From contig JAJBTD010000194.1 in assembly GCA_020861055.1 (NCBI GenBank), positions 1-25,997 on the forward strand: a DNA stretch of 25,997 nucleotides. Reading direction: 5' to 3'. Position 1 is the first letter of the stretch; every line of letters starts with the position of its first letter. Position numbers and translations under genes: made by a program. Source of the stretch: Clostridiales bacterium. Its GTDB lineage: Bacteria; Bacillota; Clostridia; Oscillospirales; Oscillospiraceae. Below the pieces are notes generated by a model. The model was given only the letters and a program-made list of their open reading frames with translations, was not told where the DNA came from and ran no database searches. Shown here one piece after another: positions 8,258-15,297 of the stretch.

Positions 8258-8893
8258 ATGAGCATTGACAGCGCCCTGTGGGAGCAGTACCGGGTGGTAC
8301 TGGACCGGAAGCGGAATCCGGGCGGAGAGAAATCCTATACCAGCTATCTCTACAGCCAGGGACTGAACAAAATATTAAAAAAATGCGGTGAGGAGACCTT
8401 TGAGGCAGTGATTGCCGCCAAAGGGAGCGACCAGGACGAGCTGATGGGGGAGCTGGGAGATATGCTCTACCATGTCACCGTCCTGCTGTGCGCTCTGGAC
8501 ATTTCCTTTGAAGACGTGATTGCCAGGCTGAACCGCCGCTGCGGTACAGAGAATCAGCCGGTAGACGCGCTGCTGGACGCCGTGGCCGCCCGAAAGAATC
8601 TGCCGGTTCTGGAGGGAGCCGGGGAGGGCAGCTCCTACACCGCCTATCTGTTCCAGCAGGGAACGGATAAGATATTGAAAAAGCTGGGGGAGTCCTGTAC
8701 GCTGCTGCTCCTGGCCGCCAAGGACGAGGACAGAGAAGAGGCGGCAGAACAGTGCGCCGGTCTGCTGTATCATATGCTGGTGCTGCTGGCAAGCGAGCAG
8801 ATCTCCGCCCAGGCTCTGGGGGAGACCCTGGAGAAGCGAAATGGAACGACCGGAAATCTGAAAACGTTTCACCGGACGGATGTGAATACCTGA
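8258..8893 (+). CDS. Tandem HisE-like phosphoribosyl-ATP pyrophosphohydrolase, second domain degenerate
   Basis: This 211-residue protein is two HisE (MazG-fold) domains joined head to tail with an exact 100-residue period. HisE hydrolyses phosphoribosyl-ATP to phosphoribosyl-AMP in histidine synthesis. Copy 1 (about 12-95) keeps SYTSYLYSQGLNKILKK, the metal ligands E45 E46 E49 and E65 D68, and YH at 71-72. Copy 2 (about 112-195) keeps SYTAYLFQQGTDKILKK and YH at 171-172. In copy 2, E46, E49, E65 and D68 have become S146, L149, Q165 and G168, so it should not bind metal in the usual way. The gene is the last of the recN operon, far from any visible his genes. It may be a genuine HisE with a structural half, or a repurposed nucleotide hydrolase. 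Confidence 0.85.
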   Translation: MSIDSALWEQYRVVLDRKRNPGGEKSYTSYLYSQGLNKILKKCGEETFEAVIAAKGSDQDELMGELGDMLYHVTVLLCALDISFEDVIARLNRRCGTENQPVDALLDAVAARKNLPVLEGAGEGSSYTAYLFQQGTDKILKKLGESCTLLLLAAKDEDREEAAEQCAGLLYHMLVLLASEQISAQALGETLEKRNGTTGNLKTFHRTDVNT

Positions 8894-8898
8894 ACAGA

Positions 8899-8936
8899 CC
8901 CCCTCCTGAGGCCGCGGGAACGGCCCTGGGAGGGGG
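8899..8936 (+). terminator. GC-rich hairpin ending the xseA-recN operon
   Basis: The arms CCCCCTCC (8899-8906) and GGAGGGGG (8929-8936) pair perfectly, and an inner GGCCG/CGGCC adds five pairs after a 3-base mismatch. It lies just after the HisE-like stop codon. No run of T follows, so this is either a factor-dependent terminator or an mRNA-stabilising hairpin rather than a textbook intrinsic terminator. Confidence 0.45.
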
Positions 8937-9048
8937 CCGCACATATGCGTCCTTGCGTAATGGGCCGACGTTCCATGCCGCAAATCAGCCAAAAAAATAA
9001 CATATGGGCATGAAAATGAGAAAAACACTACCCATTTTCGGCGGTCTG

Positions 9049-9057
9049 TGCTATAAT
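9049..9057 (+). promoter_or_regulatory. Extended -10 promoter for the membrane protein at 9096
   Basis: TGcTATAAT at 9049-9057 is a perfect extended -10 element. The -35 region 17 bases upstream is weak, as expected for this promoter type. It lies 38 bases before the start codon, with AGGAGGGGAG as the ribosome binding site. Confidence 0.65.
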
Positions 9058-9095
9058 ACGACCTAAATAGGACAGTCAGGAGGGGAGAGATCGCC

Positions 9096-10106
9096 ATGAA
9101 CAAAACGGAACGCAGACAGGAGCGCATCGTGTTCTGGTGTGGGCTGCTGAACCCGATCTTCCTCTGCTGGGTCTGGGGAGGACTGTCTGCCTTTTTGCGG
9201 CTGTGCCGCTATGGAAATGTGATGAGGAACGCCGTGCAGGCGGGGCTGTGTTTGCTGGCCTGTATTCTCTGGCTGGTGGTCTGGCTGTTCGTCTTCCGGC
9301 GGTGGAGAAAATGGCTGACCGGCAAATACTCTACCCGTCTGACCGCTGTGCTTTTGGCGGAGGTCGCCGCCCTGACGGTTATGCTTGGGATGACAGTCTA
9401 TCGCACCTGGCAGTATGCCGGGGATTTTACCACCAAGATTGGCTGGCGTATTTATGAGGCGACCAACACCGTGGTCTTCTCTCTGTCCCATGACAACCTT
9501 TACACCGACGGCAGCGATGCGCTGATAGAGGAGCTGCGGGAAGAGCTGAGTCTCCCGGAGGATGTGTATGTCAGCAATCTCTTCCAGATTGATTTTACAG
9601 ACGACGGTACTGTAGTGGGGATGTACGCTTTTCTCTACGGCGCAGACGAGGCTGGTACACTGCACAGCTGGCTGATCGACTATCAGGCTGAGGAGGAAGA
9701 GGTCACAGTCTGGCTGGACAATGCGGTAACGGCCAGCTTTGACGAGGGACAGCAGCTCCAGCCGATGGTGGAGCTTCTGGAACGCCTGGATCTCCAGACC
9801 CAGGCGGAGGCTATGGGTGCGGAGAAGCTGACGCTGCGCTATTACGGCGTCCGTTCAGACTACCCGGTAGGCAGCACTCTGTATCTTGTCCACGAGGACG
9901 GCAGTCTGCTTCAAATCACCGCCGCCTATACCGGCTATGAACTGCTGCTCACAGACACCGACAGCGACGAAGGAGGCCGGATATATTTTGCCGACTGGAT
10001 CAGCCTGTCGGACAGCAATGGGGATGAAGAGGCGGCGGCCTCCGCGGAAGCCAGCGTCACGGAGGAGAACGGGGACTGGAGCTCCCCCGATGAAACAGCG
10101 TTTTGA
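9096..10106 (+). CDS. Unrecognised membrane-anchored protein with large C-terminal soluble domain
   Basis: I do not recognise this 336-residue protein. Three hydrophobic helices are visible at about 12-34, 49-67 and 82-101, the first two followed by arginine/lysine clusters (RLCR; RRWRKW) that point to the cytoplasmic side. After helix 3 comes a mostly polar, acidic domain (about 105-310), which by the positive-inside rule probably lies outside the cell. The last 30 residues are strongly acidic and rich in Glu, Ser and Ala, and look disordered. There is no signal-peptidase II lipobox, catalytic signature or metal motif. It is transcribed alone, between its own extended -10 promoter and the hairpin at 10111-10134. 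Confidence 0.7.
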   Translation: MNKTERRQERIVFWCGLLNPIFLCWVWGGLSAFLRLCRYGNVMRNAVQAGLCLLACILWLVVWLFVFRRWRKWLTGKYSTRLTAVLLAEVAALTVMLGMTVYRTWQYAGDFTTKIGWRIYEATNTVVFSLSHDNLYTDGSDALIEELREELSLPEDVYVSNLFQIDFTDDGTVVGMYAFLYGADEAGTLHSWLIDYQAEEEEVTVWLDNAVTASFDEGQQLQPMVELLERLDLQTQAEAMGAEKLTLRYYGVRSDYPVGSTLYLVHEDGSLLQITAAYTGYELLLTDTDSDEGGRIYFADWISLSDSNGDEEAAASAEASVTEENGDWSSPDETAF

Positions 10107-10110
10107 ATTT

Positions 10111-10134
10111 GAGGCCAGGCGCTTGCCTGGCCTC
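10111..10134 (+). terminator. Hairpin after the membrane protein gene
   Basis: GAGGCCAGGC (10111-10120) and GCCTGGCCTC (10125-10134) form a perfect 10-base-pair stem with a GCTT loop, 4 bases after the stop codon. The following bases (AGTCTGTCTAT) are only moderately T-rich, so termination may be partial. Confidence 0.65.
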
Positions 10135-10182
10135 AGTCTGTCTATCAGACACAAAATTCACAAACTCTTAAGGGTTCTCTGA

Positions 10183-10211
10183 TTGTTTCACAGGAGGTTT
10201 TGTGCTACAGT
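10183..10211 (+). promoter_or_regulatory. Candidate promoter for the P-type ATPase
   Basis: TTGTTT at 10183-10188 and TACAGT at 10206-10211 are separated by 17 bases, and TG one base before the -10 makes it an extended -10 element. Both hexamers match the consensus only partly. Initiation here would leave a leader of about 90 bases before the GTG at 10307; I see no known riboswitch in it. Confidence 0.4.
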
Positions 10212-10306
10212 TATATCCGTTGAATTGACGGTTCATAGCGGGTCCGAACGGGCCGATATGCGCTCAGAATCAGAGTATTTTGAACTGCGACAAGGAGCTG
10301 AATGCA

Positions 10307-12889
10307 GTGCCCAACACTGGAAGAGAAGGCAATTCCCGGATAGACGATGATGCTACCAAGCGGTGGGAGCCACCGACTCAAAGAACCCGGCGCCGATCAC
10401 ACGCAGCCTCAAAGAGGGCAGGAACCCGCCGTCGGCGGGGCCGGACACAGGAGGCGCCGGTTCGCCGCGCAGAAATTCCAATCGCCTATGCCGACCCGGC
10501 GGTGGGCCTCAGCGCTGCGCAGGTCCAGGAGCGGAGCCGGGGCGGCTATCGCAACGAGGAGGTAGAATCCAACTCCAAATCTCTGAAGGATATCGTCCGC
10601 TCCAACGTCTGCACCTATTTTAACCTGATCTTCTTTATCCTGTCCATCGCCATCATCGCCGTGGGGGCCTGGAGCGAGCTGACCTTCATGGTGGTGGTGC
10701 TGGCCAACATCGTCATCGGCATCGTCCAGGAGTGGCGGAGCAAAAAGACGCTGGACGGGCTGAATCTGCTCACCAACCCCAAGGCCAACGTCATGCGGGA
10801 CGGCATCCTCATCGCTACCTCGGTATACAACACCGTGCGGGATGACATTGTGATCTTCCGGGCGGGAGACCAGATCTACGCCGACGCTCAGGTGGTAGAA
10901 GGGGAGTGCCTGGTCAACGAATCTCTCCTCACCGGTGAGGCGGACGAGCTGCACAAGGGGCAGGGCGACCGTCTGCTCTCCGGCTCCTTCCTGGTCTCCG
11001 GAGAGTGCTGCGCCCGGCTGACCGCTGTGGGCCGGGACTCCTATATGTCCAAGCTGACCCTCCAGGCAAGGCAGGCCAAGCAGCAGCCCCGCTCGGAGAT
11101 GATGCGCTCCCTGAATAAGCTGGTCATGGTCATCGGCATCGCCATCGTCCCCCTGGGCATTGCCATGGCGGTGAAGGAAATCGTTATTTTGGAAAACCCC
11201 ATCCGGGACGGGGTGGTATCCACTGTGGCCAGTCTGATCGGTATGATTCCGGAGGGGCTGTATCTGCTTACCTCCGTGGCGCTGATGGCTGGCGTCCTCC
11301 GTCTGGCCCAGCGAAAAACGCTGGTCCACGAGATGGGCTGTATCGAGACGCTGGCCCGGGTGGATGTGCTCTGCGTAGACAAGACGGGGACCATCACCGA
11401 GCCGAAAATGGTGGTCAAGGACCTGGTGACGCTGGACGACGCCGCTGCCAGCGAGGACGAGCTGCGGGATATTCTGGCGGACTATGTGTTCGCCATGCAG
11501 AACGACAACGAGACCATGGCCGCCCTGAAACGCTATTTCGACGGCAGGCACTCCCGGCGGGTGGTGACCAATGCCCTGCCCTTCACCTCCGCCCGGAAGT
11601 ACGGCGGGGTGTCCTTTGCCCGGGGAGGCTCCTATCTGCTGGGCGCACCGGAGAACCTTCTGGGCGACCAATACGGCGATTACCGGGAGAATGTGGAGGA
11701 ATATTCCCGCCTGGGCTGTCGGGTACTGCTGCTGGCGGGCTATGAGGGCGCTCTGGACGGAGGCGAGCTGACCGGAGCGGTCACCCCTCTGGGCCTGGTG
11801 CTGCTGACCAACAAGATACGGGAGGAGGCTCCGGCCACCTTCCGGTACTTCCGGGAGCAGGGGGTGGCGGTCAAGGTCATCTCCGGCGACAGCCCGGTCA
11901 CCGTCTCTGAGGTGGCCCTCCGGGCAGAGATTCCCAATGCAGAGCAGTATGTGGACGCCCGGACGCTGCGCACCGACGAGGAGCTGGCCCAGGCGGCGGA
12001 GACCTACACCGTCTTTGGCCGGGTGACACCGGAGCAGAAGCGAAAGCTGGTCCGGGCCATGCACCAGGCAGGCCACACTGTCGCTATGACCGGAGACGGG
12101 GTGAACGACGTGCTGGCATTAAAGGAGGCGGACTGCTCTGTGGCCATGGCCTCCGGCAGTCAGGCAGCCTGCCAGGTCAGCCATATCGTTCTGCTGGACT
12201 CGGATTTCTCCGCGATGCCCTCGGTGGTGGGGGAGGGCCGACGGGTCATCAACAATATCGAGCGCTCCGCCAGCCTGTATCTGGTGAAGAACATCTTTTC
12301 CCTGTGTCTGGCGGCAATTTCCCTCATCTTCACCTTCACCTACCCCTTCTCCGCCTCCCAGATGAGCTTGGTCAGCGCCATCACGATTGGCCTGCCATCC
12401 TTCGTTCTGGCGATGGAACCGAACCACAGCCGCATCCAGGGCCGTTTCCTGCCCAATGTGGTCTATCGGGCGCTGCCCTCTGCCATCAGCGATCTGGTGC
12501 TGAGCATCGGCGTAGTGCTGTTTTACACTGTCTTTGGTCTGAGCGATGATGAGCTGAGCACTATCTGTACCCTGGTGGTGGCGGTGGTGGGGCTGCTCAT
12601 GGTCCATCGGACCTGCAAGCCCTATAATCCTCTGCGCAAGGCGCTGATGGTTTTCTGCGTCGTGGCCTTTGCGTTCTGCGTTCTATTCCTTCGGCCTATC
12701 TTCTCCCTGGACCTGTCTGTAATGAGCGATGGGGCCTGGCTGGTGCTGGTGGTCTTTGTTCTCCTGGCCTTTGAGGTGTCCCTCTCCGCCAATATCATGG
12801 TGGACGGCATCCGAACAGCGGTGTACTGGGTGCGGGATAAGGGCCTCTGGCTGTTGCGGAGCGCTGGATTTCTGACGGAAGAAAATTGA
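10307..12889 (+). CDS. P-type cation-transporting ATPase (CtpE-like)
   Basis: This large integral membrane ion pump drives cation movement by a phosphoenzyme cycle. With the GTG start at 10307 (AAGGAG at 10292-10297) it has 860 residues. The actuator domain carries TGEAD at about 209-213, a variant of the usual TGES. The membrane motif MIPEGLYLLTS lies near 313-323. The phosphorylation site is D358 in DKTGTIT, and the hinge is TGDGVND at 595-601. About ten membrane helices are visible, two before the actuator domain, two around PEGL and six C-terminal. The PEGL motif and the DVLALKEAD...AMASGSQAA stretch resemble the mycobacterial CtpE calcium pump group, so a divalent cation such as calcium is a reasonable guess; specificity is unproven. 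Residues 1-60 form an arginine-rich tail not typical of the family. Transcription ends at 12944-12977. Confidence 0.92.
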   Translation: MPNTGREGNSRIDDDATKRWEPPTQRTRRRSHAASKRAGTRRRRGRTQEAPVRRAEIPIAYADPAVGLSAAQVQERSRGGYRNEEVESNSKSLKDIVRSNVCTYFNLIFFILSIAIIAVGAWSELTFMVVVLANIVIGIVQEWRSKKTLDGLNLLTNPKANVMRDGILIATSVYNTVRDDIVIFRAGDQIYADAQVVEGECLVNESLLTGEADELHKGQGDRLLSGSFLVSGECCARLTAVGRDSYMSKLTLQARQAKQQPRSEMMRSLNKLVMVIGIAIVPLGIAMAVKEIVILENPIRDGVVSTVASLIGMIPEGLYLLTSVALMAGVLRLAQRKTLVHEMGCIETLARVDVLCVDKTGTITEPKMVVKDLVTLDDAAASEDELRDILADYVFAMQNDNETMAALKRYFDGRHSRRVVTNALPFTSARKYGGVSFARGGSYLLGAPENLLGDQYGDYRENVEEYSRLGCRVLLLAGYEGALDGGELTGAVTPLGLVLLTNKIREEAPATFRYFREQGVAVKVISGDSPVTVSEVALRAEIPNAEQYVDARTLRTDEELAQAAETYTVFGRVTPEQKRKLVRAMHQAGHTVAMTGDGVNDVLALKEADCSVAMASGSQAACQVSHIVLLDSDFSAMPSVVGEGRRVINNIERSASLYLVKNIFSLCLAAISLIFTFTYPFSASQMSLVSAITIGLPSFVLAMEPNHSRIQGRFLPNVVYRALPSAISDLVLSIGVVLFYTVFGLSDDELSTICTLVVAVVGLLMVHRTCKPYNPLRKALMVFCVVAFAFCVLFLRPIFSLDLSVMSDGAWLVLVVFVLLAFEVSLSANIMVDGIRTAVYWVRDKGLWLLRSAGFLTEEN

Positions 12890-12943
12890 TACTCTTCTGG
12901 TTTCCTGATATTTGCGGTATCACGGAAGCGCAGTCTATTAAAG

Positions 12944-12977
12944 CGAGGCCCATCCCGACAGGGATGAGCCTCGTTTT
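12944..12977 (+). terminator. Intrinsic terminator after the ATPase gene
   Basis: CGAGGC-C-CATCCC (12944-12956) pairs with GGGATG-A-GCCTCG (12961-12973) around a GACA loop, with one internal mismatch, and is followed by TTTT. It sits between the convergent ATPase and ribU genes and may also slow transcription coming from ribU. Confidence 0.8.
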
Positions 12978-13038
12978 ACGCCCTCTCCCCGTCAGTGCGC
13001 CGGTCGAGGTGCGGCGGAATATTCGGTGTGCTTTTGCA

Positions 13039-13644
13039 TCAGCTCTGGTGCAGCAGCCCGGACAATGGCTTGTAGATCAGGAAACACAGCCCCACGTCAA
13101 GCAGGCCCTTGACCAGGGTAAAGGGGACGTTAAAGATTAGCAGACACTCAAACAGGCCGTCCACACCGGGGAGAATGGCCTGATAGGCGCTGACGATGGT
13201 ATCCATACCGCCAAACAGGGTGGCGTAGAAGGGATAGACCAGGAAATAGTTCATGGGAAGGGAGGCCAGGGCCATACAGACTGCCCCGGCGAGAGAGCCG
13301 ATAATAGCGCCCCGGCGAGTGTGATCCTTCCAATAAATTACCCCCGCTACCAGGACGAATACCGCCCCCATGGTGACATTGAACAGCTCCCCGATACCGG
13401 CGGAGGAGGTGCCTTTGATGAGAATGTGCAGCAGGTTCTTGAACACCTCGATAAGAACGCCATACACCGGCCCCAAAGCGAAGGAGCCCAGCAGGGCAGG
13501 CAAATCGGAGACGTCCAGTTTGACGAAGGAAGGGATAAGCATGGGGAGAGAGATCTCCAGGAACATCATGAGAAAGGCGACGGCGGAGAGCATAGCGGTG
13601 ACGGTGATGCAGCGAGTGCGGGAGATGGTTTTGGATGCGTACAT
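13039..13644 (-). CDS. ribU: ECF transporter riboflavin-binding S component
   Basis: RibU is the substrate-binding membrane subunit that works with the shared ECF energising module (EcfA/A'/T, not in this window) to import riboflavin. The 201-residue product has about six hydrophobic segments and family features such as PSFVKLDVSDLPALLGSFALGP, KNLLHILIKGTSSAGIGELFN and LPMNYFLVYPFYA. The ATG at 13644 is preceded by AAAGGAGT at 13659-13652; longer in-frame starts run back into the riboswitch region and are not credible. An FMN riboswitch sits directly upstream, so FMN is expected to shut off synthesis. Cells with this gene usually take up at least part of their riboflavin. Confidence 0.95.
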   Translation of the reverse strand: MYASKTISRTRCITVTAMLSAVAFLMMFLEISLPMLIPSFVKLDVSDLPALLGSFALGPVYGVLIEVFKNLLHILIKGTSSAGIGELFNVTMGAVFVLVAGVIYWKDHTRRGAIIGSLAGAVCMALASLPMNYFLVYPFYATLFGGMDTIVSAYQAILPGVDGLFECLLIFNVPFTLVKGLLDVGLCFLIYKPLSGLLHQS

Positions 13645-13651
13645 AAAAAAG

Positions 13652-13741
13652 ACTCCTTTTCCGGGACCGGCCCGACAGAATACGAACGCCTGAGATATTG
13701 GTCTACAGGCGTGCTCTGCCGGAACTACCCTAGAAAGGAGT
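13652..13741 (-). promoter_or_regulatory. ribU: Expression platform: anti-Shine-Dalgarno pairing upstream of ribU
   Basis: On the transcript, ACTCCTTT (13741-13734), just after the aptamer, is the exact complement of AAAGGAGT (13659-13652), which contains the ribU ribosome binding site. Between them, nested arms can also pair: CCGGCAGA with TCTGTCGG (one G-U pair) and CGCCTG with CAGGCG. Together they make one long interrupted stem that would hide the ribosome binding site. No T-run follows, so control of translation initiation is more likely than transcription termination. Confidence 0.65.
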
Positions 13742-13752
13742 TCTGCCGCACA

Positions 13753-13890
13753 CATCTTCTTCCATCCAGACTGTACTGTCGGTATCGGAATCACACCGAT
13801 TCAACCCTGAGTGCTGAGACTCACAGGCTCGCGGACCTGTCAGCTGCGCTGCATCACCGCCGGTCGGGAATTTCACCCTGCCCTGAAGAC
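13753..13890 (-). promoter_or_regulatory. FMN riboswitch (RFN element)
   Basis: Read on the - strand, this stretch has the conserved RFN blocks in order: CAGGGCAGGGTGAAATTCCC, GACCGGCGGTGATG, a variable arm with GAGCCTGTGAG, GGTTGAATCGGTGTGATTCC, GATACCGACAGT and finally GTCTGGATGGAAGAAGATG. The ends GTCTTC and GAAGAT close helix P1. RFN elements bind flavin mononucleotide and repress riboflavin synthesis or uptake genes. Its position before ribU fits exactly. Confidence 0.96.
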
Positions 13891-13912
13891 GTCTATCCAT
13901 TTGTTCAAGCAC

Positions 13913-13940
13913 ATTATACGCTCCCCCCATCAAAATGCAA
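13913..13940 (-). promoter_or_regulatory. Promoter for the FMN riboswitch-ribU transcript
   Basis: On the - strand, TATAAT at 13918-13913 is a perfect -10; the -35 candidate TTGCAT at 13940-13935 is 16 bases upstream and weaker. Transcription would begin about 15 bases before the riboswitch P1 helix. Confidence 0.6.
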
Positions 13941-13960
13941 TAGGATTTTTCGTTTTCCCC

Positions 13961-13989
13961 TTGCTATTTTTCAATGAATACGGTATAAT
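13961..13989 (+). promoter_or_regulatory. Promoter for the SLOG-family gene
   Basis: TTGCTA (13961-13966) and TATAAT (13984-13989) are separated by 17 bases, and the start codon follows 29 bases later with GGAGGA as ribosome binding site. It is divergent from the ribU promoter about 45 bases away. Confidence 0.75.
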
Positions 13990-14018
13990 AAAACAAATGT
14001 TCTATTTGGAGGAGTATT

Positions 14019-14531
14019 ATGGGTCTCATCGAGCAGTCCTGCTGCTTTACCGGACACCGCCCCAACCGGCTGCCCTGGCTGGGGGACCGGGCGGATTTCC
14101 GGACTCAAGCCCTGACGGAAGCCCTGTGGGGGCGCATACAGGCAAGCTATGAAGCGGGCTATACCCGGTTCCTTTCCGGCATGGCCCTGGGCGTTGATTT
14201 GCTGTGTGCCGAGCTGGTACTGCGGCTTCGGGAGGAGAGCAACGGGGGGGCGGAGCTGATTCCTGTCCTGCCTTATCCCGGCCAGGCAGACCGCTGGAAA
14301 CAGGAGGAGCGCCGCCGCTATCGGGAGATATTGCAGGCGTGCCAGAACAGCATTGTAGTCGTCTCCCCCTGCTATTTCAAAACCTGTTATCTCCAGCGCA
14401 ATCGTTATCTGGTGGATCACACAGCAAAAATCATTGGCGTCTACGACGGCAAACCCGTTGGAGGCACCTATCAGACGCTGGAATACGCCCGACAAAAGGG
14501 CTTGGAGATGGAGCTGCTCATGCCGGAATAA
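14019..14531 (+). CDS. SLOG family protein (DUF1273/YpsA-like)
   Basis: This 170-residue protein has a Rossmann-like SLOG (SMF/DprA-LOG) fold of the DUF1273/YpsA group, thought to bind nucleotides or nucleotide-derived ligands. The signature CCFTGHRPNRLPW near the N-terminus, FLSGMALGVDLLCAELVL at about 51-68, the ELIPVLPYPGQADRW strand-loop and the final YDGKPVGGTYQTLEYAR are all present. Length is normal. It is transcribed alone from its own promoter and converges with the NUDIX gene 20 bases after its stop. Bacillus YpsA has been linked to cell division control and oxidative stress, but I see nothing here that fixes the function. Confidence 0.85.
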   Translation: MGLIEQSCCFTGHRPNRLPWLGDRADFRTQALTEALWGRIQASYEAGYTRFLSGMALGVDLLCAELVLRLREESNGGAELIPVLPYPGQADRWKQEERRRYREILQACQNSIVVVSPCYFKTCYLQRNRYLVDHTAKIIGVYDGKPVGGTYQTLEYARQKGLEMELLMPE

Positions 14532-14551
14532 TCATCCACATGGGCAGAGTA

Positions 14552-15190
14552 TCAGTCAAAGACTGTCTCCCAGTGGGCTGACTGGCTGGCCTCCCAACAG
14601 AGACGAAGCTGGGCCTGGGTCGTCCGTCGGGTATCCAGGGGCGGCAGATCCCCAAGAGGGAAGAAGCCCCGCTCCTGTGTCTCCAGATTGGGCCGAAACG
14701 GGCCGATCTCTCCCACCGGCTCACAGAGGAACAGGTGGTTTGTCAGATTCATGAGATAGGGAGGCCAGTTTCGCAGGTTTCGATCCTGTACTGCAACCAG
14801 CCGTGTTGCCCGGCCCCGGATGCCGGTCTCCTCCCACAGCTCCTTTTCCGCATTGGTTCGGACGGTCTGATTCTCATCGCACCAGCCGCCGGGGAGGTTC
14901 CAGCCCACGCAGGTCTCCCGAACCAGGAGCACCCGATCCCCCTGAAACAGGGCGGAGCGGGTGGTCACCTTTGGGGTCCGATACCCCTCTCCGCCGCTGA
15001 ACAGACCGGAAAGCTGCTCTGGGGGGAGATCAGTGTACTGCGCCAGTATTTCCACAGAAATTTCCCGGATGCGCTCATAGCGCTCTAAATCGAAGGGGTT
15101 CTTTCCGTAGGCCTGACCGCACTGGGCGATGGATTGGAGTTCTCTTGCCCAGGCTACCCATTTTCGATCATTCAGCTCTTTTTTTGTCAT
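14552..15190 (-). CDS. NUDIX hydrolase with N-terminal helical domain
   Basis: NUDIX enzymes cleave nucleoside diphosphates linked to another moiety. This 212-residue protein has an N-terminal helical domain (about 1-65, with WARELQSIAQCGQAYGKNPFD) and then a NUDIX domain. The NUDIX box is G102-x5-Q108-x7-KELWEETGI (116-124). Two positions differ from the textbook GX5EX7REUXEEXGU: Q for E and K for R. The key EExG glutamates are kept, and the GGW-D-N pattern is common in this N-terminal-domain subfamily, so activity on an ADP-ribose-like substrate is plausible. The ATG at 15190 is favoured over a GTG at 15202 because the GGAGGGG site would overlap the GTG. glgP lies upstream on the same strand, with a hairpin between them. 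Confidence 0.88.
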   Translation of the reverse strand: MTKKELNDRKWVAWARELQSIAQCGQAYGKNPFDLERYERIREISVEILAQYTDLPPEQLSGLFSGGEGYRTPKVTTRSALFQGDRVLLVRETCVGWNLPGGWCDENQTVRTNAEKELWEETGIRGRATRLVAVQDRNLRNWPPYLMNLTNHLFLCEPVGEIGPFRPNLETQERGFFPLGDLPPLDTRRTTQAQLRLCWEASQSAHWETVFD

Positions 15191-15246
15191 GTGCTGCGCC
15201 ACCCCTCCGGTTCCGAATCATGTGTCTGCAAAGACGCTGCGCCAGA

Positions 15247-15279
15247 CAGCCCCCAGTCCCTTTTAAGGGCCGGGGGCTG
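15247..15279 (-). terminator. Hairpin after glgP
   Basis: CAGCCCCC (15247-15254) pairs with GGGGGCTG (15272-15279), and an inner CCCTT/AAGGG extends the stem. It lies 19 bases after the glgP stop on the - strand. Only TGTCTGG follows on that strand, so some read-through into the NUDIX gene is likely. Confidence 0.6.
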
Positions 15280-15297
15280 AATGATTAGATGATTCGA

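Noticed and set aside
10212..10306. Leader of the P-type ATPase, considered as a metal riboswitch
   Set aside because: Small hairpins are possible, but none of the conserved blocks of the Mn, Ni/Co or Mg riboswitches can be recognised.
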